64,000 nucleotides of DNA, taken from positions 1 through 64,000 of the forward strand of contig NZ_SACK01000008.1 in the NCBI RefSeq assembly GCF_004005815.1, read 5' to 3'. This document shows, piece by piece, positions 41,080 through 50,053 of the stretch. This DNA is from Mucilaginibacter limnophilus (GTDB lineage Bacteria; Bacteroidota; Bacteroidia; Sphingobacteriales; Sphingobacteriaceae). Positions within the stretch are counted from its first letter, which is position 1. Every line of letters starts with the position of its first letter. The notes below the pieces were generated by a model that saw nothing but the letters and a program-made list of their open reading frames with translations, was not told the origin of the DNA and searched no databases. A program made the position numbers and the translations under genes.

Positions 41080-41550
41080 TTACATCTTGCCGAAACGTTG
41101 CTCTATCGCTTTTTCGCGGTAGCTGAAAATATGGTTGATCTTTCTGCGTACCAGCAGCCTGTCGGCTAAGGTACCTACTGCCCCATAAGGTATGGCGTAG
41201 GTAAGTCTGTCTGTCATGCGTATCCCCCCTTCAATTACTTTAAAATGGTGCTCGTGGTGCCACATGGCATACGGACCAAAACGCTGCTCGTCAACAAAAT
41301 ATTCTTTGTCAGGATGAATGTGGGTAATCTCGGTTGTCCAGTTCATTTTTATACCAAACAACGGTGCTATTTTGTACATGATCAGCATCCCCTCGTACAT
41401 TTTGGTATCCTTTGTAAAGTCGGACGTGATATTGAAACCCATCCCGGGCGGCGTTATTTCAGCAAGATTTAAAGGCGACGAAAAGAAGTCCCATGCCTCA
41501 TCAAGGGAGATAGGTATATTCTGCTCCCATTTCAGCGTATATGTTTTCAC
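41080..41550 (-). CDS. SRPBCC-family ligand-binding protein
   Basis: A 156-residue cytosolic protein with the START/Bet v1-like (SRPBCC) helix-grip fold: it opens TLKWEQNIPISLDEAWDFFS (strand-helix), then SPLNLAEITPPGMGFNI, MLIMYKIAPLFGIKMNWTTE and RFGPYAMWHHEHHFKVIEGG, ending in a long helix RRKINHIFSYREKAIEQRFG. Such proteins hold a hydrophobic ligand in a cavity; the ligand here is unknown. It ends only 3 bases from the stop of the convergent acyltransferase gene, so their transcripts may overlap. Confidence 0.8.
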   Translation of the reverse strand: MKTYTLKWEQNIPISLDEAWDFFSSPLNLAEITPPGMGFNITSDFTKDTKMYEGMLIMYKIAPLFGIKMNWTTEITHIHPDKEYFVDEQRFGPYAMWHHEHHFKVIEGGIRMTDRLTYAIPYGAVGTLADRLLVRRKINHIFSYREKAIEQRFGKM

Positions 41551-41641
41551 ATTTGTTAAACGGGAGAGAAGCGAAATAGTTTAGAGTAGGTAGTTGAACT
41601 GCCTTGTTGTAATCTCTCTAATCGTAAAGAATTCTTCAAAC

Positions 41642-41707
41642 GTCATCCCGAACTGGTTTCGGATCCCTCGGACATGTATGAGGGATGCTGAAACGAGTTC
41701 AGCATGA
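41642..41707. repeat. Dispersed palindromic repeat, family A
   Basis: GTCATCCCGAACTGGTTTCG on the left, CTGAAACGAGTTCAGCATGAC-like arm on the right, with CCCT/AGGG in the inner stem. This is the shortest and most regular A copy. Confidence 0.85.
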
Positions 41708-41737
41708 CATGTCAAAACCACTTACTATTTACCACAC

Positions 41738-42211
41738 TTACTGCACCATTTTATTAGCGCAATATGAGCTGGCGAACGCTTCCGGTTTAGCTTTAAATAC
41801 AAAACCCATACTCAGGATATAGCCCATGGCCTCGTGTAACGCCTGGTTGCTTTTGAACATCGGGTTGGTATTAATGTCGGCGTGTACCTCAAGGTCAACA
41901 TCATACAGGTCGAGCAGGTCGCACAGTTTGTAAGCCGTGTCAATCGACTTTTGCACTTCTGATAGCATACGCTCTTTAATGCTCATTTTTTGCGAAGTAC
42001 GCTCCTGATGAATGAACATAAAACCGCCGCGCTGCTCGCGGATGAATACGATAACAGTAGCAAAATCAGTAACAGCGCCTTTCACTTGCGAGTCGGTACC
42101 AATGCATACTTTCAGTTTGTTGCCTAACAGTGTTTCGCGGGCAATGGCTTGTTCAACCTCTTCCAGGATGGGCGTTTGAATTACTTCGCCGCTAAATTTT
42201 CTCCAGGTCAT
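41738..42211 (-). CDS. YkuK-family (DUF458) ribonuclease H-like protein
   Basis: A 157-residue cytosolic protein of the YkuK/DUF458 family, which has an RNase H-like fold. Acidic and conserved positions seen: KLKVCIGTDSQVKGAVTDFA, TVIVFIREQRGGFMFIHQER, LDLYDVDLEVHADINTNPMF (candidate metal-binding Asp residues) and ALHEAMGYILSMGFVFKAKP at the C-terminus. The nuclease activity is predicted from the fold and is not proven for the family. It appears to be monocistronic. Confidence 0.85.
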   Translation of the reverse strand: MTWRKFSGEVIQTPILEEVEQAIARETLLGNKLKVCIGTDSQVKGAVTDFATVIVFIREQRGGFMFIHQERTSQKMSIKERMLSEVQKSIDTAYKLCDLLDLYDVDLEVHADINTNPMFKSNQALHEAMGYILSMGFVFKAKPEAFASSYCANKMVQ

Positions 42212-42549
42212 ATAAAATGTTTTAGGTTAATTTATATCGACCTGATTTACAGGTCTGTAAAAATAAGCTATAACATTTTGTAAAAACAGTCGCGCGGTGT
42301 TATTTATTTGTTAACATTTGTGTGATATTAACAGGTTATGTGGCATGGCGCAAGCGATTGGTGTTTCATAAGTGGCAATTGCACGAGCAGTCGCAGTTAA
42401 AATTTGCAATTATTAGGGATCATTAGTTGCTTTAATCAGGTGGTGTGCAATAGTTAAGCAATTTGCCAAAGTAACATTTTAACAGCCTTAAGCGTCAAAT
42501 ATTTCTGATGGATATATAAACCCATATATTTAACCAAATTTTAGGACAA
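42212..42549. other. Intergenic region between divergent ykuK-like and M13 genes
   Basis: This 338-base AT-rich gap must hold the promoters of both divergent genes. I found no full TTG/TAnnTTTG match. A near-match TAACATTTG around 42311 has three instead of two spacer bases. No gene, tRNA or large repeat was seen. Confidence 0.5.
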
Positions 42550-44598
42550 ATGAGATTAACCAAATGGGCATTACTGGCCATTGCAGCGGTTAGTGCTGCG
42601 GGCTGTAATAACGACAAAAAAGGCGCGCTGACTGAAGCGCCTGCACGAACCGTATTTTTTGATAAAACCGGCATGGATACCACCGTTAGCCCGGGCGAAA
42701 ACTTCTTTTTATACGCCAGTGGAACGTGGATGAAAAAAACAAAGATACCGCCTTCGGAAACTGGCTGGGGATCATTTTATACCCTTTACGATGATAACCA
42801 GAAAAATCTTCACCAGATACTGGAAGGTCTGTCAAAAGAAGAGAACGATAAAGGCAGCGCCGCGCAAAAAGTAGCCGACCTGTACAAAAGCGGCATGGAT
42901 ACAGCCTCTATCGAAAAATTGGGCTATGAGCCTGTAAAGCCCTTGCTTAACAAAATACAAGGCATAAAAACCTACAAAGATGTGATTGCGGTTTCGGCAG
43001 ACGGTTATAAAGATGGCAACGGCTTTTTGTTAGGATTCTATGTAAGCCCTGACGACCGTAACAGCGGTAAAAACGTAGCGCACTTTGATCAGGCCGGCCT
43101 TAACCTGCCCGAGCGCGATTACTACCTGAGCAGCGATGCTTCGAAAGCAGATATTCGCAAGGCATACGTAAAATACATCACAACCCTGTTTACTTACGCA
43201 GGTGAAACTCCTGAAGCGGCTGCTAAAAAGGCTGATAATGTACTGAAAATTGAAACTGAAATAGCCAAATCGCATTCTACCCCGGTTGAGCTGCGCGACC
43301 CGGTTAAAAATTATAACAAGTTTTTAGTAGCCGATCTCCAAAAACAAACGCCGGATATCGACCTCAAAGATGTTTTTAAACGCATGGATATTAATACCGA
43401 TACTGTGCTTGTTGGTCAGCCCAAATACTATGTAACGCTTAACAGCTTGCTTAAAAGCCAGCCTGTTGACGCGTGGAAAGACAAATTACTGTTTAACGCG
43501 CTTAACCGTGCGGCACCTCACCTGAGCAAGAAATTCAGGGACGCTAATTTTGATTTCTTCAGCAAAAAGCTTTATGGACAGCAACAGCAAAAAGAGCGTT
43601 GGAAAGACATGGTGTCAACTGTGGATGGTGGCTTAGGCGAGTTACTTGGTCAGCTGTATGCCGAAAAGTATTTCACTTCAGACGCTAAAGACCGCATGCT
43701 GAAATTGGTAAACAACCTGCAGTCGGTTTATAAAGACCGTATTGAAAAGCTTGACTGGATGAGCCCTGAAACAAAAAAGAAAGCGCTTGAAAAGCTGAAC
43801 TCGTTCACCAAAAAGATCGGTTATCCCGACAAGTGGAAAAAATATGATGATGTAGAGATCAATCCATCAGCATATTATGCTAACCTGCAATCGGTAGAGA
43901 AGCATGACTACAAGGAGATGATTGACAAGCTGAACAAGCCTGTTGATAAAACCGAATGGGGTATGACGCCGCCTACTGTTAACGCTTATTACAACCCGTC
44001 GTTCAACGAGATCGTTTTCCCGGCAGGTATATTGCAGTTCCCTTTCTTTGATAAGGATACCGACGATGCCATAAACTACGGTGCTATAGGCGCGGTTATA
44101 GGTCACGAAATGACCCACGGCTTTGACGACCAAGGGCGTCAGTACGATGCTCAAGGCAACCTGAAAGACTGGTGGACTCCAGCCGACGCTACTAAGTTTA
44201 AAAACAAGGTACAGGTAATGATAGATCAGTATAACAAATTTACTGTGCTTGATGGGCTGCATGTAAGCGGCAGCCTAACACAGGGTGAAAACCTTGCCGA
44301 CATTGGCGGTTTGGCCATTGCTTACCAGGCCTTCAAGAACACCGGGCAAGGCAAAGGGAACGAAAAGATTGACGGCTTTACGCCTGATCAGCGTTTCTTC
44401 TTGTCGTTCGCACAGGTATGGCGTATCAAAAACAGTGACGAAACCATGCGTGTACGCATCAGTACCGATCCGCACTCGCCTGAAATGTTTCGCGTGAATG
44501 GTACGGTTTCAAACATGCCGGCCTTCTTTAAGGCCTTTAATGTTAAGCCCGGCGATAAAATGTACCGTGCTGATAAAGACCTGGTGAAAGTTTGGTAA
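42550..44598 (+). CDS. M13-family (neprilysin/PepO-like) zinc metallopeptidase lipoprotein
   Basis: A 682-residue lipoprotein peptidase (signal to SAAGC, Cys19), likely periplasmic or on the surface. The N-terminal domain includes FFLYASGTWMKKTKIPPSET (family motif). The C-terminal catalytic domain shows NAYYNPSFNEIVFPAGILQF, the zinc site VIGHEMTHGFDDQGRQYD and third ligand ENLADIGGLAIA, ending near CxxW-like ...MYRADKDLVKVW. All zinc ligands are present and the length is normal. It would cleave short peptides. A terminator follows at 44620-44648. Confidence 0.94.
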   Translation: MRLTKWALLAIAAVSAAGCNNDKKGALTEAPARTVFFDKTGMDTTVSPGENFFLYASGTWMKKTKIPPSETGWGSFYTLYDDNQKNLHQILEGLSKEENDKGSAAQKVADLYKSGMDTASIEKLGYEPVKPLLNKIQGIKTYKDVIAVSADGYKDGNGFLLGFYVSPDDRNSGKNVAHFDQAGLNLPERDYYLSSDASKADIRKAYVKYITTLFTYAGETPEAAAKKADNVLKIETEIAKSHSTPVELRDPVKNYNKFLVADLQKQTPDIDLKDVFKRMDINTDTVLVGQPKYYVTLNSLLKSQPVDAWKDKLLFNALNRAAPHLSKKFRDANFDFFSKKLYGQQQQKERWKDMVSTVDGGLGELLGQLYAEKYFTSDAKDRMLKLVNNLQSVYKDRIEKLDWMSPETKKKALEKLNSFTKKIGYPDKWKKYDDVEINPSAYYANLQSVEKHDYKEMIDKLNKPVDKTEWGMTPPTVNAYYNPSFNEIVFPAGILQFPFFDKDTDDAINYGAIGAVIGHEMTHGFDDQGRQYDAQGNLKDWWTPADATKFKNKVQVMIDQYNKFTVLDGLHVSGSLTQGENLADIGGLAIAYQAFKNTGQGKGNEKIDGFTPDQRFFLSFAQVWRIKNSDETMRVRISTDPHSPEMFRVNGTVSNMPAFFKAFNVKPGDKMYRADKDLVKVW

Positions 44599-44619
44599 TT
44601 ACCAGATATTCAAAAAACA

Positions 44620-44648
44620 AAAAAGCCACCCATACAGGTGGCTTTTTT
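44620..44648. terminator. Bidirectional terminator after the M13 peptidase
   Basis: AAAAAGCCACC (44620-44630), 6-base loop, GGTGGCTTTTTT (44637-44648). Shared with the convergent gene ending at 44676. Confidence 0.9.
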
Positions 44649-44675
44649 GTTACCGGCCGGGTTAATTAATAACGT

Positions 44676-45194
44676 TTAGTATGAAGAAGCGTTTATGTAG
44701 TATTCCTCAGGACATACAGAGTAACCATACACGGTGTTTGGATTAATGCTGTTTATAACCAAATGCGTTATGGCTGTTTTATGCCAGTCGTAATTGGCAT
44801 AATATGGAGGCACAGGAAAACTTGTGTTACGGTTGTTCCAGTATTGATAGGTTGAGCCCATATAAAACGGCAGATTTAATGAGTAGCTGTTATTATCAAT
44901 ATTGTACATGGTAACCGTGATGTATGCGTTGTTCACCGGAACTGTGATAAGGTTGCCGTTCACATCGGTAAGCCAGTATTTAAACTGCTGGTCATAGTAC
45001 GAATCGTCGGGGTACGCGTACGTTCCAAGATGAAACGTGTTTCCAAATATCAGGTGCAATGTAACGTCGCAAGTGTATTGGCCTTTTAGTCCAATAGTTT
45101 CAGGTTTTACTTTGAGGGTGATCTCTTTTGCAGAAACAGATAAGGTAAAGCAGCTTAACAGTGTAAGCAGTAATAATGATTTAATAGTTTTCAT
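44676..45194 (-). CDS. Secreted Tyr/Asn-rich protein, function unknown
   Basis: A 172-residue protein with a clear signal peptide from the start at 45194 (MKTIKSLLLLTLLSCFTLSV then SAKEITLKVKPE). The mature part is rich in Tyr and Asn (YPDDSYYDQQFKYWLTDVNG; GSTYQYWNNRNTSFPVPPYY) and looks like a small beta-sandwich. I do not recognise a family. An in-frame extension to 45299 exists but has no signal-like start and is rejected. Codon use resembles the neighbours. Single gene between the M13 peptidase (convergent) and ettA. Confidence 0.65.
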   Translation of the reverse strand: MKTIKSLLLLTLLSCFTLSVSAKEITLKVKPETIGLKGQYTCDVTLHLIFGNTFHLGTYAYPDDSYYDQQFKYWLTDVNGNLITVPVNNAYITVTMYNIDNNSYSLNLPFYMGSTYQYWNNRNTSFPVPPYYANYDWHKTAITHLVINSINPNTVYGYSVCPEEYYINASSY

Positions 45195-45410
45195 TGGTTG
45201 GTTTGTTTTCGGTATATGATAAGAGGGCCGGTAAGCAGATTTTAGGTAATGAAAATTGGTTTGTTTAATTGGTAGGCAGCGGTAGAACTGCGAAGGCAAT
45301 TTAGAGATATTGTTGATAAAAGCAAAAACGTTTTAGTGATTTTTGCAAATAAAAAATCCCTTTGTTTTGAAGAGGAATAAAGCGTAGGATTATGAAATGT
45401 ATATAATAAG

Positions 45411-45560
45411 CGTCATTGCGAGCGATAGCGTGGCAATCTCTAAATCAACTTTGTCATTCTGAACGTAGTGAAGAATCTATTCGTTGATAGATGCTTCGTA
45501 CCTCAGCATGATAAGAAAAAGTTCAGAGATTACTTCGCCGTTTCCTCCTCGTAATGACGC
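45411..45560. repeat. Composite palindromic repeat: family C with a nested family B copy
   Basis: C left arm GCGTCATTGCGAGCGATAGC-type (from 45411) and C right arm (CAGAGATTACTTCGCCGTTT ... TAATGACGC, to 45560) enclose a B element at 45453-45513 (GTCATTCTGAACGTAGTGAA ... TCAGCATGATA). Same design as 18333-18476. The rest of the 45195-45578 gap is AT-rich with no other feature seen. Confidence 0.85.
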
Positions 45561-45578
45561 TTTCGGATAAATGGGATG

Positions 45579-47258
45579 TTACCCCAATTTTTTATACTTG
45601 ATCCTTTTCGGACCAACATCACCAAGGCGCTTTTTCCGGTTTTCTTCATACTCGGTATAGTTACCGTCGAAGAAATACACTTGTGATTCACCTTCAAACG
45701 CCAGGATGTGGGTACAAATACGGTCGAGGAACCAGCGGTCGTGGCTGATGATTACGGCGCAGCCGCCGAAGTTTTCCAGCGCTTCCTCAAGTGAGCGTAA
45801 AGTATTTACGTCAATATCGTTGGTAGGCTCATCCAGTAGCAGTACGTTACTCCCTTTTTTAAGTGTAATGGCCAAATGCACACGGTTACGCTCGCCACCC
45901 GATAACACATTTATCTTTTTTTGCTGATCGGCACCGTTAAAGTTAAAGCGCGATACATAAGCCCTTGAATTGATAGGACGATTGCCTACCATAATATTAT
46001 CGGTGCCTCCGGTAATGTTTTCCCAAACAGATTTATTCGGGTCAAGGTCGTCATGCATCTGGTCTACATAACCCAACGCCACGGTTTCACCTACGCGGAA
46101 AGTACCGGCGTCAGGCTGCTCCTGTCCGGTTATCAGGCGGAACAATGTTGTTTTACCTGCACCGTTCGGACCTATGATTCCAACAATACCTGCAGGCGGT
46201 AACGAAAAACTCAGGTTTTCAAACAACACCCTGTCGCCGTAAGCTTTTGTAACGTTATTGGCTTCTATCACCACGTTACCCAAGCGCGGTCCCGGAGGAA
46301 TGAAGAGCTCCAGTTTTTCTTCACGGTCTTTGGTTTCCTCGCTGGCCAGTTTCTCATAATTTGATAAACGGGCCTTTGATTTGGCATGACGGGCTTTTGG
46401 CGCCATCCGTACCCACTCCAGTTCGCGCTCAAGGGTTTTCTGGCGCTTGCTTTCGGTTTTTTCTTCCTGGGCAAGGCGTTTCGCTTTTTGATCAAGCCAT
46501 GATGAATAGTTTCCTTTCCAAGGAATACCCTCACCGCGGTCGAGCTCCAGTATCCAGCCCGCAACATTGTCAAGGAAATAGCGGTCGTGCGTAACGGCTA
46601 TAACGGTGCCTTTGTATTGTTTAAGGTGCTGCTCCAGCCAGTCTATCGACTCGGCGTCTAGGTGGTTGGTAGGCTCGTCAAGCAGCAACACGTCAGGCTC
46701 CTGCAGCAACAGGCGGCACAAAGCCACACGGCGGCGCTCACCACCCGACAGTACAGCTATTTTGGTGTCAGGTTCAGGGCAGCGAAGGGCGTCCATAGCG
46801 CGCTCAAGCTTAGTGTCAAGCTCCCACGCATTAACAGCGTCAATTTTATCCTGAAGCTCTCCTTGGCGTGTCATCAGTTTATCCATGGCGTCCGCGTCGC
46901 TGTAGTATTCTTCCAGTCCGAACTTCTCGTTTATCTCTTCGTATTCTTTTAGAATAGCAGTTATAGCGGCAACGCCCTCTTCAACCACTTCACGCACGGT
47001 TTTTTCAGGGTCAAGCTCAGGTTCCTGACTTAAAATACCAACAGTATAACCTGGTGAGAACACCACCTCGCCCTGGTACGATTTATCGATACCCGCGATT
47101 ATTTTTAATAGTGACGACTTACCGGAGCCGTTTAAACCGATAACGCCAATTTTGGCACCATAAAAAAATGAGAGGTATATATTTTTAAGAACCTGCTTTT
47201 GCGGGGGATAGATTTTGTTAACCCCGGCCATTGAAAATATTATCTTTTCGTCTGCCAT
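45579..47258 (-). CDS. ettA: Energy-dependent translational throttle protein EttA (ABC-F)
   Basis: A 559-residue cytosolic ABC-F ATPase that binds the ribosomal E site and couples translation start to energy supply. Two ATPase cassettes are present: Walker A GLNGSGKSSLLK and GPNGAGKTTLFR; signatures LSGGERRRVALCRLLL and LSGGERNRVHLAITLK; Walker B LLLDEPTNHLDAES and LLLDEPTNDIDVNT. The inter-domain arm and linker (LAQEEKTESKRQKTLERELE; WVRMAPKARHAKSKARLSNY) are typical of EttA rather than other ABC-F members. Length is normal. No transmembrane part, so it is not a transporter. Confidence 0.95.
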   Translation of the reverse strand: MADEKIIFSMAGVNKIYPPQKQVLKNIYLSFFYGAKIGVIGLNGSGKSSLLKIIAGIDKSYQGEVVFSPGYTVGILSQEPELDPEKTVREVVEEGVAAITAILKEYEEINEKFGLEEYYSDADAMDKLMTRQGELQDKIDAVNAWELDTKLERAMDALRCPEPDTKIAVLSGGERRRVALCRLLLQEPDVLLLDEPTNHLDAESIDWLEQHLKQYKGTVIAVTHDRYFLDNVAGWILELDRGEGIPWKGNYSSWLDQKAKRLAQEEKTESKRQKTLERELEWVRMAPKARHAKSKARLSNYEKLASEETKDREEKLELFIPPGPRLGNVVIEANNVTKAYGDRVLFENLSFSLPPAGIVGIIGPNGAGKTTLFRLITGQEQPDAGTFRVGETVALGYVDQMHDDLDPNKSVWENITGGTDNIMVGNRPINSRAYVSRFNFNGADQQKKINVLSGGERNRVHLAITLKKGSNVLLLDEPTNDIDVNTLRSLEEALENFGGCAVIISHDRWFLDRICTHILAFEGESQVYFFDGNYTEYEENRKKRLGDVGPKRIKYKKLG

Positions 47259-47333
47259 GCGTAATTGTGTAAGGAAGCAAAGATGTAGTGAAAATCTGCC
47301 TTTAGCAAATATTTTTAAGGTTTGTAAAACGGT

Positions 47334-47585
47334 ATGGAGAAGGTGATGTACAGGGTATTTTGGCTCGCTGTATGTTTATACGCATTAATTTGCTTTATTC
47401 TATCGGGCTATGTTTATTCAGATATTTTATTTCATACGAACTTGGGGCAGGTGCGGGCTGAATTAAAGAAAATCTTGTATAGTAGGATGCATTCGGGAGA
47501 AGATTTCTCCTCGTACCTCGTCGAAATGACAATCGTGGAAAAAGAAGAAGTTACTATAATTTGCGATAAGAGTTTATCAGCCTAA
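47334..47585 (+). CDS. Small membrane protein whose C-terminus is formed by a repeat element
   Basis: An 83-residue frame. Residues 1-50 look like a small membrane protein (VFWLAVCLYALICFILSGYV). From about residue 55 the codons coincide with the right arm of a family D repeat (47498-47530), read as SGEDFSSYLVEMT, followed by an acidic tail. It was probably a shorter or different gene whose 3' end was replaced when the repeat landed. It may not be functional. It ends 4 bases inside the end of the convergent phytochrome gene. Confidence 0.4.
   Translation: MEKVMYRVFWLAVCLYALICFILSGYVYSDILFHTNLGQVRAELKKILYSRMHSGEDFSSYLVEMTIVEKEEVTIICDKSLSA
47498..47530. repeat. Half of a family D palindromic repeat
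   Basis: AGAAGATTTCTCCTCGTACC ... TCGAAATGAC is the right arm of family D (compare 59202-59234). The left arm is missing. It lies inside a small open reading frame. Confidence 0.8.
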
Positions 47586-49825
47586 TTCATATTATCCGTA
47601 GCCGGGTACCTACGGAACGCAACGTGGAAGGTAGCCCCCTTGCCAGCTTCGCTGTCAACCCAAACACGGCCGTGGTGCTTTTCGATTATACGCTTTACAA
47701 TGGCCAGCCCAACGCCTGATCCTTCAAAGCTGTTGGCGTTTCGTGAGCGGCTGAAAAGTTCGAATATCTGCTCTTGGTCGGCTTTGTCAATGCCAATGCC
47801 ATTATCGGCTATTGAATATTGTACGGTATGCTCATTCAATACTTCACCGTTTACAGTAACGGTTGGCTGTTCGGCCTTGCCCGAGTATTTTACAGCATTG
47901 CCCACCAGGTTTGAGAACACCTGCAGCACCATGGTTTCGTCGCCATGTATTTCTGGGGTATTTTCTATCTTAAGCTGCACGTTTGTGGTTCTATGGGCCA
48001 CCAGCAGGTCGCGGCGAAGTTCATCAAGCAATTTCTGCATGTTAATGGCCTTTACTTTTAGCTTTGCCTGCCCAATACGCGAGTAATTCAGCACCTCGTC
48101 AATCATCTCCTGCATTTTAAACACATTACCTTCAATACGGTCCATCATGCTTTTCATCTGCGGCTCAAGCTCAAAACGGCTGCTTATAAGTTGCGAATAA
48201 CTTTTTATAGCGGTAAGCGGGTTCTTAAGGTCGTGAGAAATGGTATAACTAAACGTATCCAGTTCCGCATAAGCCTCTCTCAGCTTTTCGTTCAGCATAC
48301 GCAATTCGGTAGCTTTACGGTTAACCGAGAAGTTCACCTCATCGCGCAGCAATAAAACAGTGTCAACATCTGATTTACGCCAGCTTTCAGATGTGTTTTT
48401 TACATCCTGTGTCCATGCCTCAAATGAGTTGCGCGGCGAAATGTGCGACATGCCCTTACTGTCTACTTCAACAGGTTTATCGGGGTTTCCTGCCCAGGTT
48501 ACCGTTGTGATAACTTCCGGCCTGAACCACAGCATGTACTCATCCATTTCGCGCGAAAGACGGCAGGCCAGCAAACCACTGGCATTTTTAACATAGTCTT
48601 TTGCTTCTTCAAACTGGCCCGACAGGTTGTTGGTAGTGTAAATATTCGCTTCCACACGTTCGTCAAGCCAGACAATTAATTTTTCAAGAAAAGCATTATC
48701 CGGTATAGAGCCAACAGTGTAAAACTGGTTTTCGTAAAACAACGCAGCGCCCGAACAATTTACCACCTCAGCTAAAGTAGCATCCTGTTTTATCAAAGCA
48801 TCTTCAACCGGTACATTGCGCAACAGGTTACGGGTAAGTTGTTCAACCACCGCGCGCGACCGTTGCATACGGTGCTGGTCTTCTTCCTGCTGGCGGAAAC
48901 TGATGGCTGACGACAATACCTGCCCAACCAGTTTGGCCGACTCGCGCTGATTAAAATTTATAAAGCGCGGCGAATAGTTATGACAGGCTATTAATCCCCA
49001 AAGCTTATCCTGATCAAGAATAGATACGCTGAAGCTTGATGCCACCCCCATATTTTTAAGGTACTGTATGTGTATTGGTGATACGGCGCGCAACGCGCTT
49101 GGTGTTAAATCAAGCGATATACCTGTTTTACCGTCAACATTGGTAAGTATGGCAGCAGGCTCGGCATGTACATCGGCAATAAGACGTACTAAATTTTGTT
49201 TGTACAAATCGCGCGCCTGCTTCGGAATATCAGACGCCGGGTAGTGAAGTCCCATCCAGCTTCCCAGATCATTGTTTTTCGCTTCAGCAACAACTTCTCC
49301 GTGCCCGTCATCATGAAACTTGTACACCATTACGCGGTCGTAATGGATAATTTGTTTTACTTGCTCAGCAGTATTACTCAACAATTTGTCGAGCTGCTTA
49401 TCACCTAATATCTCCGAAAGTGAACGGCCAACCATTTGCTGCAGGTCGCCTTCAAGGTTTGATAGCTCAGGCTCAAATTCCAGCAAAAAGTATTCTTCTG
49501 TGGGGTTGATGATTACATTCAACGGGGTGCCTTTTACCAATATACGGTAAGCGTTACCTATTTTACTTATGTCGCGGTTATTAAACTGCACCACCTGTTT
49601 TACAATTTCAGATAGCTGCTCCCCTTCATCAACAAAGTCGTCAAGAGATTCGGCGTTTTTACCAAGCAATACATTAGCGGTTATCCCTAAAAATGCCTCA
49701 ACGTTTTCGCTGCAAAAGCAAATTTGAAGTTTTTTATCTATCGCGATTAGAAAGCCGTGGCTTTGAACACGTCCGGGTATCCGGATTGGTTCGTTTTCGC
49801 AATTGGTGAGATCAACCTGAGACAT
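47582..49825 (-). CDS. Bacteriophytochrome histidine kinase
   Basis: A 747-residue red/far-red photoreceptor kinase. The N-terminal PAS domain contains the biliverdin-attachment Cys9 in DLTNCENEPIRIPGRVQSHG, a bacteriophytochrome hallmark. The GAF domain (about 145-310) has PASDIP (196-201) and DRVMVYKFHDDGHGEVV. The PHY domain (about 330-490) ends with the typical WFRPEVITTVTWAGNPDKPV. HisKA follows with His531 in YTISHDLKNPL, then a HATPase with VGNAVKYSG, DNGIGI and GSGVGLAIV. All parts look intact. No heme oxygenase for biliverdin lies in the window. The single-domain response regulator at 54437-54859 is a possible but unproven partner. No promoter match was found upstream. Confidence 0.93.
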   Translation of the reverse strand: MSQVDLTNCENEPIRIPGRVQSHGFLIAIDKKLQICFCSENVEAFLGITANVLLGKNAESLDDFVDEGEQLSEIVKQVVQFNNRDISKIGNAYRILVKGTPLNVIINPTEEYFLLEFEPELSNLEGDLQQMVGRSLSEILGDKQLDKLLSNTAEQVKQIIHYDRVMVYKFHDDGHGEVVAEAKNNDLGSWMGLHYPASDIPKQARDLYKQNLVRLIADVHAEPAAILTNVDGKTGISLDLTPSALRAVSPIHIQYLKNMGVASSFSVSILDQDKLWGLIACHNYSPRFINFNQRESAKLVGQVLSSAISFRQQEEDQHRMQRSRAVVEQLTRNLLRNVPVEDALIKQDATLAEVVNCSGAALFYENQFYTVGSIPDNAFLEKLIVWLDERVEANIYTTNNLSGQFEEAKDYVKNASGLLACRLSREMDEYMLWFRPEVITTVTWAGNPDKPVEVDSKGMSHISPRNSFEAWTQDVKNTSESWRKSDVDTVLLLRDEVNFSVNRKATELRMLNEKLREAYAELDTFSYTISHDLKNPLTAIKSYSQLISSRFELEPQMKSMMDRIEGNVFKMQEMIDEVLNYSRIGQAKLKVKAINMQKLLDELRRDLLVAHRTTNVQLKIENTPEIHGDETMVLQVFSNLVGNAVKYSGKAEQPTVTVNGEVLNEHTVQYSIADNGIGIDKADQEQIFELFSRSRNANSFEGSGVGLAIVKRIIEKHHGRVWVDSEAGKGATFHVAFRRYPATDNMN

Positions 49826-50053
49826 AATTTAATTCAAAAGGTAGTTAATGCGCCATAACGCATTTAAACATAAGTAAATAATTTTTATTAATAAATTATT
49901 GGGTACAATTACGCAAACTTTTTTGGCTTTATCAAAACAATCACAACAATAATACTTTACTGCTTTACTGCTGTTAGCATATCGCTCATAATGTTAGTGT
50001 ATTAGCTTAATAAACATGTTTGTTAGCAGTATTTTAAAAACGAAAAAGTTTAA

